A stretch of DNA of 44,068 nucleotides, from assembly GCA_025459425.1 (NCBI GenBank), contig JALOQF010000038.1:1-44068 (forward strand). Direction: 5' to 3'. The notes below the pieces were generated by a model, which was not told the DNA's origin, did no database searches, and saw only the letters and a program-made list of their open reading frames with translations. Origin of the DNA: Myxococcaceae bacterium. GTDB lineage: Bacteria > Myxococcota > Myxococcia > Myxococcales > Myxococcaceae. Shown here piece after piece: positions 19,483-26,444 of the stretch. The position numbers and the translations under genes were made by a program. Position 1 is the first letter of the stretch. The number at the start of each line of letters is the position of its first letter.

Positions 19483-20277
19483 TCACCAGCGCAGGCCGAC
19501 GCCCACGCCCGCGACACACCACCAGCGGCCCAGGCCCCGGCGCACGTCTCCGGCCGAGGCGACGGCACCGGCGACCGACAGGCCCGGCTCCACCTGCACC
19601 GAGAGCGCCCACTGCTGGCCCAGCGCCAGCATCACCCCGAGGTGGAGCCCCGGTCCGACGAAGCCGCCGACGCTGCGCCGCGCTTCGACGTCGACGTCAC
19701 CGGCCACGCCCTGCCCCAGCACCACGCCCGCGCGGCCCAGCAGGCCCATGCGCACCACCACCGGGCCCAGCGGCTGCTGCCAGACGAGGCCGAGCGCTGC
19801 GTCGAGGTGCTGCCACGACAGTCGCCCCAACTCGACGGACTCGGCCCACCCGCCGCCTGCCAGTGACGCGAGCAGAGCCAGCCGGCCGACGAGGTGAAGC
19901 GTCAGGCGCAGGCTCGCTCCCGGCGCGACGCCCGACGATGCCATCACCGAGGGGCCGACGGTGACGTCACTCGAGCGCCACGCCGGCGCCGGGGTTGGAG
20001 TGAGCCTCGTCGGCGCCACCGCCAGCGTCTCTTCCACCAGCAACTGCAACAGGCTGGCGTGCTGGGCCGCGTCTCCTTCGAGGCGCACGTCACGCACCAC
20101 CGGCTCGAAGCCCTCGCGCCGCACCTCGAGCCGCGAGACGCCCTCGACGCACGAGAAGCCGAGCGACACCTCGGCCGGCACCGCGAGGCCCTGCGTCAGC
20201 GCGGCGACGTCGATGGCGCCACAGGGCTGGCCCTCGACGACACCGAGGCCGAGGGCCAGCACCACGGCCCACGTCAT
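19483..20277 (-). CDS. Putative outer-membrane beta-barrel protein of the FecR operon
   Basis: A 264-aa protein with a signal peptide (MTWAVVLALGLGVVEG), an N-terminal PEGA-like segment (about residues 30-70, EVSLGFSCVEGVSRLEVRRE) and then alternating Gly-rich amphipathic strands to the C-terminus, which ends in Trp (GVGLRW) as outer-membrane barrels often do. The ATG at 20277 overlaps the FecR-like gene stop by four bases (ATGA). It is the last gene of the LamG lipoprotein, sigma, FecR operon. The barrel call rests on strand pattern and context, not on a named family. Confidence 0.65.
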   Translation of the reverse strand: MTWAVVLALGLGVVEGQPCGAIDVAALTQGLAVPAEVSLGFSCVEGVSRLEVRREGFEPVVRDVRLEGDAAQHASLLQLLVEETLAVAPTRLTPTPAPAWRSSDVTVGPSVMASSGVAPGASLRLTLHLVGRLALLASLAGGGWAESVELGRLSWQHLDAALGLVWQQPLGPVVVRMGLLGRAGVVLGQGVAGDVDVEARRSVGGFVGPGLHLGVMLALGQQWALSVQVEPGLSVAGAVASAGDVRRGLGRWWCVAGVGVGLRW

Positions 20278-21359
20278 GGCGTGAGCCCGGCCGCGCGTTC
20301 GACGGCCGCGCGCCGGTAGCTGCCCGGGTACCGAGCCACGAAGGCCGCTGCGCGAAGACGGGCCTGCTCGAGGTCCTTCGCATCGACCCACGCCTCGACT
20401 TCTCGCGCGAGCGCGTCTTCGACGAGGGGCGGCGCGGCGCCGAGCGCTTCCACGGCTGCGAAGGCCTTGGCGGCTCCCGCTGCATCACGGAGCGACTGCA
20501 ACATCACCCGCGCGCGACGGAACGCCACCACCGCGCGACCCGGCTCGTCGGGGAAGCCGTCGACGGCCGCGGCCCACACCTGCACCGCACCGCGAGCATC
20601 CCCACGCGCCAGCAACGCGTCACCCTCGGCCACCCGCGCGGCGAAGGTGGGCGAGGGCTGGGTGGGCACGGGAGGGACGGCCAGAAGCGGTGAAGCTCCA
20701 GCCTGAGGCGATGTCGCTGGCGTGGTCGAGGGCCTGGGCGCTGGCTTCACCACCGGAGGCAACGACGGTGCGCTCGCCTCTGGCGACGCGGCCGCGGTGC
20801 CGGGCGTGCCGGCGCTGGAGCGAGAAAGCGTGAGCGCCTCTCCGCCCACCAGCAGCGTCTCGGTGCCATCGGCCCGCCGCACCCGCACCCGCCCCTCTTC
20901 GACGTCGACGCGCACCTCGTCGGGGCGAACGTCGACGCTGAAGACGGTGCCCACCACCGTCACCACCACGCCCGCGGCCGTCACCACGAAGTCGCGCTCT
21001 GGGCGGCGGCTCACCTCGAAGCGCACCCGGCCGACGGGCACCTCGAGCCGCACCCGGGTGGCCGTCACCTCGTGCACCACCCAGCGCGCGTCGGGCGAGG
21101 CCGACACCCGGCTGCCGTCGGCGAGGAGGCCCGTGGTGCCGGGCCCGTCGGGCGTCGACGCGCGCCCGCCGAGGGTGGCGAGGGTGGCCACGGCGAGCAG
21201 TACTGTGGCGACGCCGGCGCCAGCGGCCAGCCGACGGTTGCGGTCGGACACCCGCTTGCGGCGCACGATTTCACCGAGTAGCCGCGCGCGCTCGGTGGAC
21301 TCGTACTCGTACTGGCGGGCCGACACCGCCTCGACGAAGCGCTCGCGCCGCTCACTCAT
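20274..21359 (-). CDS. FecR-domain membrane protein with TPR-like C-terminus (probable anti-sigma)
   Basis: A 361-aa protein. A cytoplasmic N-terminus (1-42) precedes one membrane helix (about 43-64), then a FecR domain outside (about 75-180; FVVTAAGVVVTVVGTVFSV is its signature). A Pro/Ala-rich linker (180-235) leads to helical repeats resembling TPRs (about 238-350). FecR-type proteins relay a surface signal to a cognate ECF sigma factor. The gene directly follows the sigma gene with an 8-bp overlap, the standard arrangement. The start is the ATG at 21359. The fused repeat region replaces the usual contact to a TonB receptor and may bind another partner. Confidence 0.85.
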   Translation of the reverse strand: MSERRERFVEAVSARQYEYESTERARLLGEIVRRKRVSDRNRRLAAGAGVATVLLAVATLATLGGRASTPDGPGTTGLLADGSRVSASPDARWVVHEVTATRVRLEVPVGRVRFEVSRRPERDFVVTAAGVVVTVVGTVFSVDVRPDEVRVDVEEGRVRVRRADGTETLLVGGEALTLSRSSAGTPGTAAASPEASAPSLPPVVKPAPRPSTTPATSPQAGASPLLAVPPVPTQPSPTFAARVAEGDALLARGDARGAVQVWAAAVDGFPDEPGRAVVAFRRARVMLQSLRDAAGAAKAFAAVEALGAAPPLVEDALAREVEAWVDAKDLEQARLRAAAFVARYPGSYRRAAVERAAGLTP

Positions 21360-21942
21360 GGAACACCTCGGCCAGGTACGCCTCGACGCGCGCCACGCGC
21401 CGCTTCGCCGTCGCCAGGCTGCAGCCACACAGCGTGGCCACCTCGTCGAGCGGGCGCTCCTCGACGACGCGCAGCGTCCACGCCACCCGGTCGTCGGCGG
21501 CGACGCCGTCGAGGCGCTCGAAGACCTGCTGGAGGAGCTGCCGCGACTCGGGCGAGGCGCTGGTGCCCGGCAGCTCGAGGGGCCCCTCGTCTTCGTCGTC
21601 GTCGAGGCGAATGAAGCGACGGAACCGGCGGCGCTTGAGGCGCCTCGTCGCCAGGCGCACGGCCACCTGCGACAGCCACGCCCGCGCCGCCGCCGGGTCT
21701 CGGAGCGACTCGATGCGCCGCAGCGCCTGCACGAAGGCGTCCTGCACCAGGTCTTCGACGTCGGCCTCGCGGCCCACGAGGCGGTAGAGCAGCCGGCTGA
21801 CGAAGGGCGCGTGGGCGATGAAGAGGCCCTCGAGGTCGACCGGCCGCTGCGAGCGCGCTTCATGGCCGGGGCGAACGAGCTCGAGGTGGGCCGGAGGCCG
21901 GGCCTGTGCCACCACTGCGCCTGGCGCCACGGCGAGCGTCAT
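21352..21942 (-). CDS. ECF-type RNA polymerase sigma factor
   Basis: A 196-aa sigma-70-family factor. Region 2 is about residues 42-100 (HAPFVSRLLYRLVG and DLVQDAFVQALR, the core-binding and -10 recognition parts). Region 4 is about 140-190, with the helix-turn-helix LCGCSLATAKRRVARV. The linker is acidic (DDDEDEG). The start is taken as the ATG at 21942; the longer frame upstream is unlike the family. The gene overlaps the FecR-like gene by 8 bp, so that protein is the probable regulator. Target promoters are unknown. Confidence 0.88.
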   Translation of the reverse strand: MTLAVAPGAVVAQARPPAHLELVRPGHEARSQRPVDLEGLFIAHAPFVSRLLYRLVGREADVEDLVQDAFVQALRRIESLRDPAAARAWLSQVAVRLATRRLKRRRFRRFIRLDDDEDEGPLELPGTSASPESRQLLQQVFERLDGVAADDRVAWTLRVVEERPLDEVATLCGCSLATAKRRVARVEAYLAEVFHE

Positions 21943-21974
21943 GCGCGGAAGAGGCCAGCGCCCGTCGAAGTGGC

Positions 21975-22802
21975 TCACGGTGTCGTCCAGAGTACGTCGA
22001 GGTCTTCTGTGGTGAGTGGACGGCGCCAGAAGCGCACCTCGTCGAGCGCGCCGACGAACTGGCCCGGCGCGCGGGGCGCGAAGTTGGCGAAGCCGAGGGG
22101 CACGGCCGCGCCGGTGACGCTGGTGACGAAGCGGGGGGCTTCCCAGCGGCGGCCGTCGAAGGCGACGCGCGCGAGGCCGGCGTCGGCGTCCCACGAGAAG
22201 GCGGCGTGGTGCCAGCGGTCGGGCGACAGGCCGGCGTCGGGGAATACGACGCGGCCCATGGCGCCGGGCCCCACCTCGTCGAAGAGGAACCAGACGCTGT
22301 CCGAGCCATCACCGGGGAGCAGCACGCCCGCCGCGAGCCGGTCGCCTCCGCCGCGGTAGAGCGTCACCAGGCGGGCGCCCTCGGTGACGTCGGTGGTGAG
22401 CGGCCGCGCGTCGACGCGAAACCAGAGGGAGAAGGCGTACGAGTCGACGGTGGGCCCCGAGAGCGCGCCGGACGGGAGCAGCGCGCCGCCATCACTCACC
22501 TGCAGCGCGCCGCGCAGCCTCCCACCATCGGGGTCGAGGAAGGCGGCGCCGACGAGCGCCCCGTGCCGCTGCGCGCCCGAGACGTCGGTGGCCCGGCGGC
22601 CCCCATCGGCGTCATCGAAGGGGTAGTGGCCCACGAGAGCGTCGGAGAGCGAGCGGCGACCCGCATCACCCGGCCCTGCGTCACCCGTCCCCTCGTCGTC
22701 GGCGCCCGCGTCGTGTGACACCTCGGCCGGCGTACGCTGGAGCACCCAGGTGTCCTCGATGGCGCACCCGAGCAAGAAGCTGAACACCCACCACGACCGC
22801 AT
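21975..22802 (-). CDS. LamG/concanavalin-like domain lipoprotein
   Basis: A 275-aa lipoprotein. The lipobox FLLGC places the lipidated Cys at residue 13. An Asp/Gly/Ala-rich linker (about 30-50) follows, then a LamG-type jelly roll (about 58-275): LVGHYPFDDADG, YAFSLWFRVDARP, WHHAAFSWD and GALDEVRFWRRPLTTEDL are its landmarks. Such domains bind carbohydrate or protein ligands at the cell surface. It is first in an operon with an ECF sigma factor (32-bp gap), a FecR-like protein and a barrel protein, so it may supply the ligand-sensing surface component. Confidence 0.87.
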   Translation of the reverse strand: MRSWWVFSFLLGCAIEDTWVLQRTPAEVSHDAGADDEGTGDAGPGDAGRRSLSDALVGHYPFDDADGGRRATDVSGAQRHGALVGAAFLDPDGGRLRGALQVSDGGALLPSGALSGPTVDSYAFSLWFRVDARPLTTDVTEGARLVTLYRGGGDRLAAGVLLPGDGSDSVWFLFDEVGPGAMGRVVFPDAGLSPDRWHHAAFSWDADAGLARVAFDGRRWEAPRFVTSVTGAAVPLGFANFAPRAPGQFVGALDEVRFWRRPLTTEDLDVLWTTP

Positions 22803-23101
22803 GCAGCGTGCAGCCTAGCGTCACCTGGCGCGGGAGCGGGGCTCCGTCTCCGACCTGCGAGGCCCAGGCGTGCGGCTCCACCCGCGGCAGGGGCGCGCGC
22901 GAGTACGTCACCGAGGTCGAACCCATCGACGCGCTGCAGGCCGCGATGGAAGGGCGAGGTCGAACGCGCTTGCGACACGGGCCGCGCCGTGAGCGACTTG
23001 GCGCCGGCCGGCGACCCACGTCGATTCCTCCTGACCGTCTTTCCTGCCCGCAGGTCCTCGACGCCGATGACGCGCTCCCGCTCCAACCTCGAGGCGACGC
23101 C
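22803..23101. other. Divergent intergenic region of 299 bp
   Basis: This lies between the start of the LamG lipoprotein operon (-) and the DUF2568 gene (+). It must contain the promoter of the sigma/FecR operon, but I see no convincing -35/-10 pair, repeat or small gene. Confidence 0.4.
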
Positions 23102-23482
23102 GTGACGTCTCCGCCACGCGTGCACCCGGCCCAGCTCGGGCTGCGCTTCGTGCTCGAGGTGGCAGCGCTGGTGCTCATCGGCCGGGGCGCGGCGCGGCAG
23201 GTGCCCGAAGCGTGGGCGACGTTCGCAGCCCTGGGGGCCCCGGCGCTGGCGGCTGCGCTCTGGGTGACGTTCGCGGTGCGGGGTGACCCGAGCCGCTCGG
23301 GGCGCGCGCCGGTGCCGGTGCCCGGGCCCGTTCGGCTCCTGCTCGAGGTGGCGGTGTTCGGCGCTGGCGCCGTTTCGCTCGTGAGCGAGGGCCAGCACGG
23401 CCTTGCCGTCGTCTACGGGGCGCTCGTCGTCGCGCACCACGTGGGCACCACCGCGCGGCTGCGGTGGTTGCTCGCGCAGTGA
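23102..23482 (+). CDS. DUF2568 / YrdB-family membrane protein
   Basis: A 126-aa four-helix membrane protein matching the YrdB (DUF2568) pattern: LGLRFVLEVAALV at the start, a GAPALAAALWVTF helix, then PVRLLLEVAVFGAGAVSL. The family is small, widespread and of unknown function. The GTG at 23102 gives the usual family length; the frame is open upstream but that part is not family-like. There is no clear ribosome site. Confidence 0.78.
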   Translation: MTSPPRVHPAQLGLRFVLEVAALVLIGRGAARQVPEAWATFAALGAPALAAALWVTFAVRGDPSRSGRAPVPVPGPVRLLLEVAVFGAGAVSLVSEGQHGLAVVYGALVVAHHVGTTARLRWLLAQ

Positions 23483-23856
23483 AGGTGACGGAGGCCGCAC
23501 GCCCCATCCGCCAGCACGACGCGTTCAGGTCGCAGCTGTCGGCCCTCGGCGACGTCATCTCGAAGCTGTCGTCGCTGTGCACCGCGGCGAGTGGCCTGGG
23601 GACCAGCGGCGTGCCGAAGGAGCGGCCGTCACCCTCGAGCACCGGGCTGGTCGACGTCGCCCCCTGCGCCGGTGGACGAGGCGCGCGACGATGAACTTGG
23701 CTTGCTCGCCAACCCGTGACGTGAGCGGGGCTGGCGCTCTGGCGTCTTGCGCCAGGAAGGCATCGACCATGGGCTCCCCGTCGTCAGGACGGGGAAACCG
23801 AAGAACCCATCGGGCGTGTGCTCGTGCAGCACGCCCGCCTCGTGAAGCTGGCTCAT
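23480..23856 (-). pseudogene. Frameshifted remnant of a protein-coding gene
   Basis: On the minus strand, protein-like sequence runs from ATG 23856 (MSQLHEAGVLHEHTPDG) and then changes frame: near 23780 to GEPMVDAFLAQDARAP and GEQAKFIVARLVH, near 23665 to PVLEGDGRSFGTPLVP and AVHSDDSFEMTSP, and near 23530 to VLADGACGLRHLHC. The pieces join in order with good codon bias, as expected of one gene with at least three indels. The family is not recognised. It lies directly downstream of the 203-aa gene. Sequencing error is an alternative to decay. Confidence 0.5.
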
Positions 23857-23918
23857 CGCCGAGCCGTGACTCGGTCCCTCCGCGCGCCAGCCTGTTCGAC
23901 GTCCAGCGCGCCGTTCCC

Positions 23919-24530
23919 TCACGTCGTGCGGAGGCTCGTGACGCGCATCGCGTTGCCGCTCGTTCGCGCCAGGAGCACGAGCCCCTCGAGCGGGCCTTCC
24001 TTCGCGACACACACGAGCAGGTCCTGGCTGGCCTTGCCGGTCCAGCAGACACAGGGGACCTTCATGCGCTTGCCGTTGAACGAGAGCCGCACGTCGTGAA
24101 GGTCGCGGGTTCGTTTCAGGACGGCGTCGTCGAAGCCGAGCTTGAGCTTCACGGGGCCGGGCCCGGCCCAGGCCGGCGCGCGCAGGAAGGGCAGCAGCGC
24201 CCCGTCGCATCGGCTCGGCATGGGCGCCGGGTCCGTCACCCACGCGCTCTTGAGGTACTTGCCCTTCGCCGATGCGCGCCCGGTAAAGAAGAAGAGCAGC
24301 GATGACGGGCGCTCGAGTGAGCTCACCTTCACGCGCGCCACGCCGCGTTGCCCCACCTTCGGGGTCGTGTGACGCCACGAGACGTCGACGTCTTCTCCGT
24401 AGTGGAGGTCGAGCGCGAACCGAGCAGACTTCGAGAGGTTCGACGTCTCCAGTTCGACGAAGACGGGCCGGAGGTCGGCGGTCGCCGGTGAGGGGGTGGG
24501 CTGCTTCGTGGTGCGGGTCCGTGGAGCCAT
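23919..24530 (-). CDS. Conserved-looking protein of unknown function (203 aa)
   Basis: I do not recognise this protein. It opens with a Thr/Pro/Lys-rich disordered stretch (1-25) and continues as a mixed alpha/beta domain with a hydrophobic strand LLFFFTG and a Cys-containing core VPCVCWTG. It has no signal peptide or membrane helix, so it should be cytoplasmic. The start is taken as the ATG at 24530; the upstream continuation (to 24857) does not share its composition. Upstream is an 877-bp gene-free stretch with a large palindrome; downstream is a gene remnant. Confidence 0.6.
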   Translation of the reverse strand: MAPRTRTTKQPTPSPATADLRPVFVELETSNLSKSARFALDLHYGEDVDVSWRHTTPKVGQRGVARVKVSSLERPSSLLFFFTGRASAKGKYLKSAWVTDPAPMPSRCDGALLPFLRAPAWAGPGPVKLKLGFDDAVLKRTRDLHDVRLSFNGKRMKVPCVCWTGKASQDLLVCVAKEGPLEGLVLLARTSGNAMRVTSLRTT

Positions 24531-24906
24531 GCGCCACACGGAAGCACACGGCCCGCGACCGCGACACGCGCTTTTTTCAGGCGACCACCTGAACCGGTTT
24601 GCTGCCACATGCACCTGCGTGGCGTACGCGAGGGCCTCGACCGGAGCGCAGCGTCCGTCGTCGACCAGCGCGCCGTCGGCCAGCGGTGAACTCCAGTCGC
24701 GTGTTGGCGACCCGTTGTCGATGCCCACCGGAGATCTGCCTGAACGCGGTGACCATCGGCCAACGGAGGCGTTGCCTGTGGGAGCGGTGGTGGCGGCGGT
24801 CGCGCTCCGAAGCCTCGAGCGTCGAGAGTGACGTCGAATGACTCGACCGCCAGACACCTCTCAACCTGTCGGATCAGAAACCGGGAGCGGAGGGCCGGTC
24901 GCTTTT

Positions 24907-24993
24907 CCAGGCGTGTCCACTTGTTGACGGAAACCGTCAACAGATTGACGTCAACCTGTTGACCAAAATCGTCAACAGGTGGACACGCCCTGG
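24907..24993. repeat. 87-bp concentric palindrome built from TTGAC/GTCAA half-sites
   Basis: The two arms align over 38 bp on each side of a centre at 24949/24950 (TTGACGTCAA, 24945-24954) with 30 matches, plus a further CCAGG/CCTGG at the ends. The mismatches are concentrated in one 6-bp block (GAAACC against CAAAAT). Each arm is itself a hairpin: TGTTGACG-N-CGTCAACA on the left and CTGTTGAC-N7-GTCAACAG on the right. Six TTGAC/GTCAA half-sites result. It can form one long cruciform or several small hairpins. Confidence 0.9.
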
Positions 24994-25009
24994 GAGGCGC
25001 GGACCTCCC
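24992..25009. repeat. Small hairpin beside the palindrome
   Basis: GGGAGG (24992-24997) and CCTCCC (25004-25009) with a 6-nt spacer, touching the right end of the 87-bp palindrome. Confidence 0.6.
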
Positions 25010-25062
25010 GCAGGCCTGTTCGATTCTGATCAGTCGAGTGAGGCTTCGGAGGCGCGGGCACC

Positions 25063-25083
25063 GAGCGTTCTCGAAGAACGCTC
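25063..25083. repeat. Perfect 9-bp inverted repeat
   Basis: GAGCGTTCT (25063-25071) and AGAACGCTC (25075-25083) are separated by three bases. It could be an operator or part of the decayed inverted-repeat element centred at 24950. Confidence 0.55.
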
Positions 25084-25395
25084 CCTCGCCCCCTTGTTCC
25101 CTGAGGCAGTTCGCGCGGTCGTCACAGCCGACGAAGCTCCACCAACACTCGTGCAGCAGCACGCGGCGAGACGCGCTCTGACCGAACCGTGTCACGACCT
25201 CGTGTCGAGGAGACTGGCATCAGGCCGCGCCCTCGTATTCGCCGAGGCCCCAGGACACCGACGACGACGGCTCGGGCTCGTCGGGGCGCGACTGCACGGT
25301 GCCCTTCAGCCGTCGCTCTCGCCGTGCCCGGCCCTCGGATTTGGCAGCGCGCCCTCCATCACCCGACTCGCCACGGTAGGATGTCGACCTTTCCC

Positions 25396-25400
25396 AGGAG
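25396..25400 (+). promoter_or_regulatory. Ribosome binding site that fixes the EF-hand gene start
   Basis: AGGAG lies seven bases before ATG 25408. An in-frame ATG at 25381 lacks such a site. Confidence 0.65.
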
Positions 25401-25407
25401 CCCACTC

Positions 25408-26076
25408 ATGCCCTCAGTTCGATTCGGGAAGTTCGTCGCGGAGAACGTGCTGCACGCCTACGGCCTTCATCGCAAGGTCTCGCTCGAGGAGCTCGTCACC
25501 GAGGCGAAGAAGTTCGACACGAAGAACCGCGGGTACCTGAGCCAGGACGAGTTCGAGAAGGCCGCCGAGGCGCTGCAGGCCCGACTCCCAGCGAGGCCGG
25601 CGAGCGGTCGCGACGGCGGCTTTCGGTTCGCGCCCGGCCAGCTCCGGGAGGTGCACCGCGAGTACCTCCGCAGCAACCCGAACAAGCGCTTCACCGAAGC
25701 ACAGCTCGTCGATGCCGCGAAGGTGCACGACGATGGTGACAAGTACCTCTCGCGCGCCGAGCTCGAGGCTGGCGCCATCGACCTCCAGCGGGGCGTCGAC
25801 GCGGGCACGCTGTCGAACAAGCTTCAGTCCCTGTGGGACCGGGGCCGGTTCCCGACGCGGCTTTCGCGTGAGCCGTCGACCACCGGTCTGCGCAGCTTCG
25901 ACGCTGGCCTGCACGCGCGCGCCCCAGGAGACACCCTCGTGTCGACCGCCTTCGTCGACGAGGCGAAGGGCCGGGTGCTGGTCAAGGTCGCCCAGACCGA
26001 GCGACTCCCATGGGAAGGCGCGACGTCGTCGAACACCACCTGGTACGCCGTGCCATTGCAGCAGCTGCGCGGTTGA
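25408..26076 (+). CDS. EF-hand-like protein
   Basis: A 222-aa soluble protein with two EF-hand-like loops. The first is DTKNRGYLSQDE (about 37-48), followed by a helix. The second is DDGDKYLSRAEL (about 110-121). Both keep the closing Glu and several oxygen ligands, but the Gly at loop position 6 is kept only in the first and other ligand positions are degenerate, so calcium binding is uncertain. The C-terminal 60 residues are a separate beta-rich part with no known match. There is no signal peptide. It is a single-gene unit, convergent with the caspase operon. Confidence 0.75.
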   Translation: MPSVRFGKFVAENVLHAYGLHRKVSLEELVTEAKKFDTKNRGYLSQDEFEKAAEALQARLPARPASGRDGGFRFAPGQLREVHREYLRSNPNKRFTEAQLVDAAKVHDDGDKYLSRAELEAGAIDLQRGVDAGTLSNKLQSLWDRGRFPTRLSREPSTTGLRSFDAGLHARAPGDTLVSTAFVDEAKGRVLVKVAQTERLPWEGATSSNTTWYAVPLQQLRG

Positions 26077-26444
26077 GCTGCCGACGGAAGCGTCGTCGAC
26101 CCCTTCCCACGTGTCGCTTCGGAGCGTGAGGTGGTCGGCGGCTTCCGAAGCCGCACGCTCATCGCCGACCTCAGCTCGCAACTGAAGGCATCACGGGCAG
26201 CGCCGAGCCACGACCCCGGGCGGAGCGTACCCCGACGGCCTGCGTAGAGATTGGGACCTGCCAGCGCTCTTTCGACACGCGCCGTTCTCCCGCTCGGGGA
26301 GAACGCCTGCTGCGCCTGCTCGAGTCGCGCGAAGCCCGAAGTGCGGCGACTCGCTGACCCGGGCGCGAACGACCCGCTGCCTTCACGGAGGTGGGCGAGG
26401 GGGCATGGCTCCATCGCCCCGGGGGCACCTTGGCCAACGCCCCT
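26077..26444. other. Convergent intergenic region of 368 bp
   Basis: This lies between the ends of the EF-hand-like gene (+) and the caspase-like gene (-). It holds a hairpin at 26284-26304 and a looser inverted repeat with GAGCGTG near 26126 and CACGCTC near 26155. I see no gene in it. Confidence 0.5.
26284..26304. terminator. Hairpin between convergent genes
   Basis: GTTCTCCC (26284-26291) and GGGAGAAC (26297-26304) form a perfect 8-bp stem with a 5-nt loop. There is no T tract. The site between two converging genes suggests a termination or blocking role. Confidence 0.45.

Larger units (their letters stand above)
24531..25407. other. Gene-free stretch of 877 bp with inverted repeats
   Basis: No convincing gene is present. 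The region is lower in GC around 24900-24980 than its surroundings. It contains the concentric palindrome at 24907-24993, wider matching arms at 24805-24816/25040-25051 (GAGGCTTCGGAG on one strand and its complement) and 24872-24879/25024-25031 (GATCAGAA/TTCTGATC), and two small hairpins (24992-25009 and 25063-25083). It must also carry the promoter of the EF-hand-like gene. Confidence 0.6.

Noticed and set aside
24531..24857. Possible N-terminal extension of the 203-aa protein or separate small gene (LADGALVDDGRCAPVEALAY on the minus strand)
   Set aside because: A short stretch looks protein-like, but it joins an Arg-rich sequence at both ends and lacks a start with a ribosome site. It might be a gene remnant; not strong enough to list.
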